The notes beneath the pieces were generated by a model that was given only the letters and a program-made list of their open reading frames with translations, made no database searches and was not told the DNA's origin. Source: Kiritimatiellia bacterium (GTDB lineage Bacteria; Verrucomicrobiota; Kiritimatiellia; UBA8416; JABMPJ01). Taken from it: 34,493 nucleotides of DNA. A program made the translations under genes and the position numbers. Numbering within the stretch: position 1 is the stretch's first letter; each line of letters opens with the position of its first letter. Shown piece after piece: positions 30,416 through 34,493 of this stretch. The stretch is from NCBI GenBank assembly GCA_029939545.1, contig JAOZSS010000001.1, positions 4,747-39,239 of the forward strand. Reading direction: 5' to 3'.

Positions 30416-31567
30416 ATGAAAATTGTAGCCGCTAGAAACATGCCGTTTGCCGCCGAAGCGTTTGGGACGCTGGGTGATGTGACCTTGCTGGAGGGTCGGG
30501 CTATTACGCCAAATGACGTGCGCGATGCCGCGCTTCTGGTTACACGCTCCACCACGCCCATCACCCCCGAACTACTCAACGGCAGCCGGGTGCGCTTCTA
30601 TGGGACGGCCACGATCGGCACCGACCATATGGATATTCCCTATCTCGAAGAGCACGGCATTCACTGGTGCTCCGCCGCCGGTTGCAACGCCAACAGCGTC
30701 TCTGAATATCTCACCGCAGCCCTGCTTTGTGTCGCACAGACACACGGGATCACACTCGCCGGCAAGACGATGGGGGTCATCGGCGTCGGGAACGTCGGCA
30801 CGCGCGTGGTCCAGAAGGCCACGGCCCTGGGTATGACGGTACTTCCGAACGACCCGCCGCGTAAGCGCGAGGAAGGCATGGTATCAACACCGCTGCCAGA
30901 CCTGCTGGCCAACTCTGACATCGTGACCCTTCACACGCCGTTGACGCATACGGGACAGGATGCCACCTATCACCTCGCCAATGATAGTTTCTTCGCGCAG
31001 CTTAAACCCGGCTGCATCTTCGTGAACGCCGCACGAGGGCCGATTGTTGATACGGACGCACTGCTGCGCGCCATGAACAGCGGCATCGTGGCGCACGCCA
31101 TTATCGATACCTGGGAGGGCGAACCCGATTTCCGCGCCGACCTCATGGAGCGCGCGGCCATTGTGTCCCCTCACATTGCCGGCTACTCCTATGAGGGAAA
31201 GTACATGGGAACCGTCATGGTTTACCGTGAGGCCTGCCGCTTCCTCGACGTGCCGCCGACGTGGACTCCCATTGCACTGCTGCTGCCACCCGAAGTGCCG
31301 AACCTGGCCGCTGATCCGAAACTCCCCCCCGAAGCGACGCTTTGGAACCTGGTCCATGCGGTCTACGATATCGAAGCCGATGATGCCCGGATGCGGGCCG
31401 GGCCGGCCGGGAGTGAAGCCGAACGCCGCACCCATTTCGATGCGCTCCGCAAATCTTATCCCATCCGCCGTGAGTTTCGCTTTACGGAAGTCAGCGCAGA
31501 CGACACACTTCCTTCAGTCAGGAATGCGATCAAAAATTTGGGATTCACCGTGAAGGCTTCGGCCTAG
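30416..31567 (+). CDS. pdxB: Erythronate-4-phosphate dehydrogenase
   Basis: Oxidises 4-phosphoerythronate with NAD in the DXP-dependent pyridoxal-phosphate pathway. 383 residues from ATG 30416, which starts one base after the lon stop. The D-2-hydroxyacid dehydrogenase fold is clear: VIGVGNVGTRV nucleotide loop (122-132), and the catalytic Arg207 (NAARGPIVD), Glu236 (WEGEP) and His253 (SPHIAGYS), offset by one from E. coli PdxB Arg208, Glu237 and His254. The C-terminal dimerisation domain (~290-383) is also typical of PdxB. GGAG lies ~12 bases upstream, inside the lon 3' end. Confidence 0.93.
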   Translation: MKIVAARNMPFAAEAFGTLGDVTLLEGRAITPNDVRDAALLVTRSTTPITPELLNGSRVRFYGTATIGTDHMDIPYLEEHGIHWCSAAGCNANSVSEYLTAALLCVAQTHGITLAGKTMGVIGVGNVGTRVVQKATALGMTVLPNDPPRKREEGMVSTPLPDLLANSDIVTLHTPLTHTGQDATYHLANDSFFAQLKPGCIFVNAARGPIVDTDALLRAMNSGIVAHAIIDTWEGEPDFRADLMERAAIVSPHIAGYSYEGKYMGTVMVYREACRFLDVPPTWTPIALLLPPEVPNLAADPKLPPEATLWNLVHAVYDIEADDARMRAGPAGSEAERRTHFDALRKSYPIRREFRFTEVSADDTLPSVRNAIKNLGFTVKASA

Positions 31568-31575
31568 CTTGTAGG

Positions 31576-31622
31576 GCCGCACCCCGCCTTCGCCAAGGCT
31601 TCGGTGGGCAGGCGCGTGCGGC
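31576..31622. repeat. GC-rich nested hairpin after pdxB
   Basis: Outer stem GCCGCAC (31576-31582) with GTGCGGC (31616-31622), inner stem CCCGCC with GGTGGG (one G-T pair). No T-run follows. The start TGTAGGGCCGCAC resembles TGTAGGGCGGCAC at 11932-11944, so both may be members of one interspersed repeat. Confidence 0.5.
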
Positions 31623-31701
31623 GGGTAAGGCTAACCGTACACGGTGTGGGCCTACACAACAAATGTGACACTAAGATGCGTCGTAAACCGGAGAATCAAC
31701 C

Positions 31702-31920
31702 ATGGACAAGCTAAACATCCAACTCTGCCCCGAAACAGGCATCTGCTCAATCATCAAGGAAGACGGCAAGAAGGTCGACCTCATGCCCGACGAAGTGGCG
31801 CAGCTGCGTGATGCCGACGATGCAGAGCAGGTGAAAAAAGTACTGAGCGACATCGATGGCAGCTTTGCCGGGGCATTGGATGCCGAAGAAAGCGCTCAGA
31901 TTGTCGCGAATCTAAAATAA
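31702..31920 (+). CDS. Small acidic protein of unknown function
   Basis: 72 residues from ATG 31702, with GGAGAATC ~6 bases upstream. The protein (MDKLNIQLCPETGICSIIKE... then DLMPDEVAQLRDADD) has a short beta-rich N-terminus with two Cys, followed by acidic helices, so it looks like a genuine small cytosolic protein. I do not recognise the family. It is followed by the frame-disrupted mini-ORF and then the coiled-coil protein, possibly one operon. Confidence 0.7.
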   Translation: MDKLNIQLCPETGICSIIKEDGKKVDLMPDEVAQLRDADDAEQVKKVLSDIDGSFAGALDAEESAQIVANLK

Positions 31921-31934
31921 CCACCGATAACCGC

Positions 31935-32061
31935 ATGAGTATGGAACGCGACGAGCTACGGCGTGAACTGCGCACTTTAAGACCTGGCCAAATCGCTCAT
32001 GAGCCTGGCCAAACAGGGCGATGCCATAGAACAGACACTCACGCATGAGGACCGATATTGA
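31935..32061 (+). pseudogene. Frame-disrupted mini-ORF
   Basis: ATG 31935 opens MSMERDELRRELRTL (15 codons). At 31980 one extra A breaks the frame; in the next frame the sequence continues as DLAKSLMSLAKQGDAIEQ then TLTHEDRY and TGA 32059-32061. Joined, it makes a coherent ~41-residue helical peptide, which is why I think the two parts belong together. A lone ATG at 31999 could start only the last 20 residues. It may be a recently broken gene, a sequencing error, or a recoding site. Confidence 0.5.
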
Positions 32062-32143
32062 GAAGGTAATAGGTGTCCCTCCTTCGCCTGATGGGCTACG
32101 GAAGGGCAAAGTGGTGTTAGGTGACAAAGGGGAGCGGTTGACC

Positions 32144-33220
32144 ATGAGATTATCGTCTGTTGCGCTTGCGGCGTTCTGTTTCATCACACTCATCGGCTCC
32201 TGCCGACTTGAGGCGGCCCAAGCGGCCGTGCCCGGCAAGGAACAGAAGGCCCAGAAACCCAAGCCGGATCCACGCTTCCACGGCATCCCCCTGCCGCACC
32301 AGGCGTACCTTAAGACACTCGAAAAAGAACAATCGCGGATGATGACGTCCTGGTTCAAAGCTCGCGACCTGTATGCTGAGACGCACCATCTGGCCTCCGT
32401 ATTTGGCCTCCGCGTGCGGAAACGCGCACGCGGCAAGGTTCCCGGCATGATGGCCAAGGCGAAGAAGGAGGAAAATAAGTTTCGCAAGGCCTACGACCGG
32501 TTCCGTAATCCCATCGAGGAGAAAGAGAGCAAACTCAAGGACCGCGCCATGACGCTCTCTGAGAGGGAGGGCTCGTTGAATGACCCCTTGATTAACAAAC
32601 GCCTGGATGAGCTGTACGCTGAAGCTTATCTACTTTCAGAGCAGCTTAATGCGCTTACCTCCCTGCAAAAGGTGTTTCAGCATTCCGCCAAGATACCGTC
32701 AGCTCTCGAGCACCTCGGCATCAGCGCGCATGACTCTACGGCCACACAGGTGGCGCGGGACAATCCAAAATTGATAGAGGCCCGTTTGGTGATCAAGGAC
32801 TGCCAGGCTGATCTGGCCGCACTGACAAAACTGAAGGCTGAGATCGAGGCCGATCCGAAGAAGCGGTGGAGTTCTGCGAACAAGGCCCAAGTGAAGAAGG
32901 CCCAACTCACGCTTGATAAGGCCGTTGTCACACTTGAACGCGAGGTCGAGAAAGCCAAGAAGCCGTTCCTGCGCGAAGCCGAAAAGCTGAAGAAGAAGGT
33001 CGAGATGACCCAGAAAAAGATCGGAGATCTCGAAAAACGCAAGCGCAACACCGTCACGTACTTCCAGCGCCTAAGCGAGTACGATGGCGATATGCAGCGC
33101 AACCTGAAGGCCGCCGCTCTCATCGACAAGCTCGCCATCTGGAAGAAGCCGGAAAAAAAGAAAGCGCCTGCCAAGAAGGCCCCAGCGAAGAAGCCCCCAG
33201 CAAAGAAGGGCGGGCACTAG
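32144..33220 (+). CDS. Exported coiled-coil protein with lysine-rich tail
   Basis: 358 residues from ATG 32144 (GGGGAG upstream); the frame also runs upstream to 32045 without family support. The N-terminus MRLSSVALAAFCFITLIGSC is a signal peptide with a possible lipobox (LIGSC). Then long heptad-rich helices (~90-335, e.g. KKLKKKVEMTQKKIGDLEKR) indicate an extended coiled coil. The last ~25 residues are almost only Lys, Pro and Ala (KKKAPAKKAPAKK...), reminiscent of histone H1-like tails. The SHD1 protein at 2282 has a similar Ala/Lys-rich linker. It is predicted periplasmic, but the basic tail could bind polyanions such as LPS, peptidoglycan or nucleic acid. Function unknown. Confidence 0.75.
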   Translation: MRLSSVALAAFCFITLIGSCRLEAAQAAVPGKEQKAQKPKPDPRFHGIPLPHQAYLKTLEKEQSRMMTSWFKARDLYAETHHLASVFGLRVRKRARGKVPGMMAKAKKEENKFRKAYDRFRNPIEEKESKLKDRAMTLSEREGSLNDPLINKRLDELYAEAYLLSEQLNALTSLQKVFQHSAKIPSALEHLGISAHDSTATQVARDNPKLIEARLVIKDCQADLAALTKLKAEIEADPKKRWSSANKAQVKKAQLTLDKAVVTLEREVEKAKKPFLREAEKLKKKVEMTQKKIGDLEKRKRNTVTYFQRLSEYDGDMQRNLKAAALIDKLAIWKKPEKKKAPAKKAPAKKPPAKKGGH

Positions 33221-33226
33221 AGGAAA

Positions 33227-33254
33227 GTGAGCAGTAGCCAGTAAGCAGTGAGTA
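33227..33254. repeat. Four-unit degenerate 7-bp repeat overlapping the mnmE start
   Basis: GTGAGCA, GTAGCCA, GTAAGCA, GTGAGTA in register. The mnmE GTG start codon (33248-33250) is the first triplet of the fourth unit. Confidence 0.8.
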
Positions 33255-34493
33255 GTATCTTTGACGACACCATTGCCGCGGTTTCGACCGCACCGGGTCC
33301 GGCGGGCATCGCCATTGTCCGACTGTCGGGGTCTCAGAGCCTTTCCATCGCCGACGCGCTCGTGGAATGCCGGGGCGATCCCCCTTCCCTGCGCCCCGGT
33401 GGCACATTCCTGCATGGCCGCATCGTTAGCAATGGCGATGAGATTGACGAAGCCGTGGTCCTCATCTTCCGCAGCCCCCACAGTTATACCCGTGATGATG
33501 TGGTGGAAATCCAGGGCCACGGCGGCCCGGCGGCCGCACAACGCCTCCTCGAGGCCGTGCTGGATGCCGGTGCTCGCCTGGCCGATCCCGGTGAGTTCAC
33601 CCGCCGCGCGTTTCTCAACGGTCGAATCGACCTGGTACAGGCCGAAGCCGTCGCCGACCTCATTCGCGCGCGCTCCGATCGCGCGGCCGCCGCAGCGCTT
33701 GAGCAGCTCGAAGGTCAACTCAGCACACAGATCAACGCTCTCTACGACCACTTAATGGCCGCAGTCGCCGATCTTGAGGCATCGCTCGACTTTGAGGAGG
33801 GCGAGCTTCCAGCTTCGGTTCTCGACACTACCTATACCCAACTCGCTACGGCAGAGGAGGAGATCGCGGCGCTTCTTGCGACCTGGGAAGAAGGACACCT
33901 CCTTCGTGATGGGGCCCGAGTCGTGATCGCCGGCCAACCCAACGTCGGCAAGTCGACCCTCATGAATCGGCTGCTCGGCAAAGAGCGTTCGATCGTGACC
34001 CACCTGCCGGGGACGACACGCGACACGATTGAAGAGACGCTTGTTCTGGGCGGAATCCAGATGCGCCTGACTGACACCGCAGGACTTCGGGAACCGTCGT
34101 GTCTCATTGAGCAGCAAGGCGTTACACGTGCTACTGATAGTATTAAGCAGGCCGATCTCGTTTTGTACCTGGTTGATGCCTCGAAGCCACTGACAGACGC
34201 AGACCTGAGTCAGCTCGACCAGTTGCTACCGACGCGAACCGTGGTTGTACAGAACAAGACCGATCTGGTGTCCCACACACCAAGCGTCCCGGACGACCGG
34301 TTTGATACCGTCGCTTGCTGCGCGGCAGAGGACACCGAGGTCGAAGCCGTGCGTAAAGCACTTCGTGTTCGACTGAGTCAGACCGACACCCCAGCCCACG
34401 CCGTCATCTCCGAGCGTCATCGCGCCTTGCTGAGCGCAGCACGTAAACTGATCGACGATGCCCGCAAGCTCGCGCACCAAGACCAAGCGCTCT
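33248..34493 (+). CDS. mnmE: tRNA uridine-34 5-carboxymethylaminomethyl synthesis GTPase, 3'-truncated by the window edge
   Basis: With MnmG it makes cmnm5U34 in tRNA wobble positions. The frame from GTG 33248 is open to the end of the window: 415 of the usual ~450 residues. Seen in order: the TrmE N-domain (IFDDTIAAVSTAPGPAGIAI, DEAVVLIFRSPHSYTRDDVVE, GEFTRRAFLNGRIDLVQAEAV), the helical domain, and the G domain with GQPNVGKST (G1), LPGTTRDT (G2), DTAGLRE (G3) and NKTDL (G4). The C-terminal CxGK motif falls outside. The start codon lies inside a 7-bp repeat and has no clear ribosome site, so the exact start is less sure than the identity. Confidence 0.95.
   Translation, partial: MSSIFDDTIAAVSTAPGPAGIAIVRLSGSQSLSIADALVECRGDPPSLRPGGTFLHGRIVSNGDEIDEAVVLIFRSPHSYTRDDVVEIQGHGGPAAAQRLLEAVLDAGARLADPGEFTRRAFLNGRIDLVQAEAVADLIRARSDRAAAAALEQLEGQLSTQINALYDHLMAAVADLEASLDFEEGELPASVLDTTYTQLATAEEEIAALLATWEEGHLLRDGARVVIAGQPNVGKSTLMNRLLGKERSIVTHLPGTTRDTIEETLVLGGIQMRLTDTAGLREPSCLIEQQGVTRATDSIKQADLVLYLVDASKPLTDADLSQLDQLLPTRTVVVQNKTDLVSHTPSVPDDRFDTVACCAAEDTEVEAVRKALRVRLSQTDTPAHAVISERHRALLSAARKLIDDARKLAHQDQAL

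Noticed and set aside
1..34493. CRISPR array
   Set aside because: No regularly spaced direct repeats with unique spacers; the only tandem repeats are 7-bp arrays and the three gene-tail copies.

Overview
The window reads as a chromosomal segment of a Gram-negative bacterium. It encodes outer-membrane beta-barrels, signal peptides, lipoboxes and an omptin-type outer-membrane protease. Several proteins are typical of the Planctomycetes-Verrucomicrobia-Lentisphaerae-Kiritimatiellota group: an SHD1-domain secreted protein, a large DUF3857/transglutaminase protein, and a subtilase with a verrucomicrobial-looking C-terminal domain. A Kiritimatiellota or Verrucomicrobia-like organism is my best inference, but no rRNA is present to confirm it. 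Most of the sequence is gene-dense and GC-rich.

Layout. 1-4.1 kb: the 3' end of an SDR fructuronate reductase, 6-phosphogluconate dehydrogenase (gnd), an SHD1 secreted protein, and a convergent small outer-membrane protein. 4.25-8.05 kb: a 1266-residue exported protein with two DUF3857/transglutaminase-like halves, the second lacking the catalytic cysteine. 8.05-12.5 kb: an accessory patch holding a secreted protein of unknown function, a Fic-family AMPylator-type protein, a DUF433/DUF5615 toxin-antitoxin pair, and the wreck of a DUF6364/PIN toxin-antitoxin pair. The 3' end of the big transglutaminase gene is repeated twice in this patch (10.7-10.93 kb and 11.67-11.83 kb), so each cargo block is bracketed by copies of the same gene tail. 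12.4-13.7 kb: lipoprotein MsrB, whose 3' end is fused to antisense vapC sequence, then rsmI. 13.76-16.24 kb: a STAS protein and a 7TM-PAS-SpoIIE phosphatase forming a partner-switching module. 16.36-19.06 kb: a sugar nucleotidyltransferase, an HU-like protein with a clear terminator, and a DUF362 protein. 19.07-25.64 kb, minus strand: an MscS channel with a cyclic-nucleotide-binding domain, an omptin protease and a 1312-residue subtilase. 25.75-25.82 kb: a small inverted-repeat element. 25.85-27.65 kb: apt, an RmlD-like reductase and a stand-alone receiver protein. 27.76 kb: tRNA-Asn with a good promoter. 27.97-31.57 kb: lon and pdxB, one base apart. 31.7-33.2 kb: a small conserved-looking protein, a frame-disrupted mini-ORF and a coiled-coil, lysine-tailed exported protein. 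33.25 kb to the end: mnmE, truncated by the window edge.

How it works together. The core genes cover central carbon metabolism (gnd and the reductase), translation quality (rsmI, mnmE, tRNA-Asn), proteostasis (lon), PLP synthesis (pdxB), purine salvage (apt) and envelope functions (subtilase, omptin, MscS). The most interesting part is the 8-12.5 kb patch, where defence or toxin-like genes have accumulated between repeated copies of one gene's 3' end and two toxin-antitoxin remnants have decayed. Degenerate 7-bp tandem repeats also recur in several intergenic gaps.
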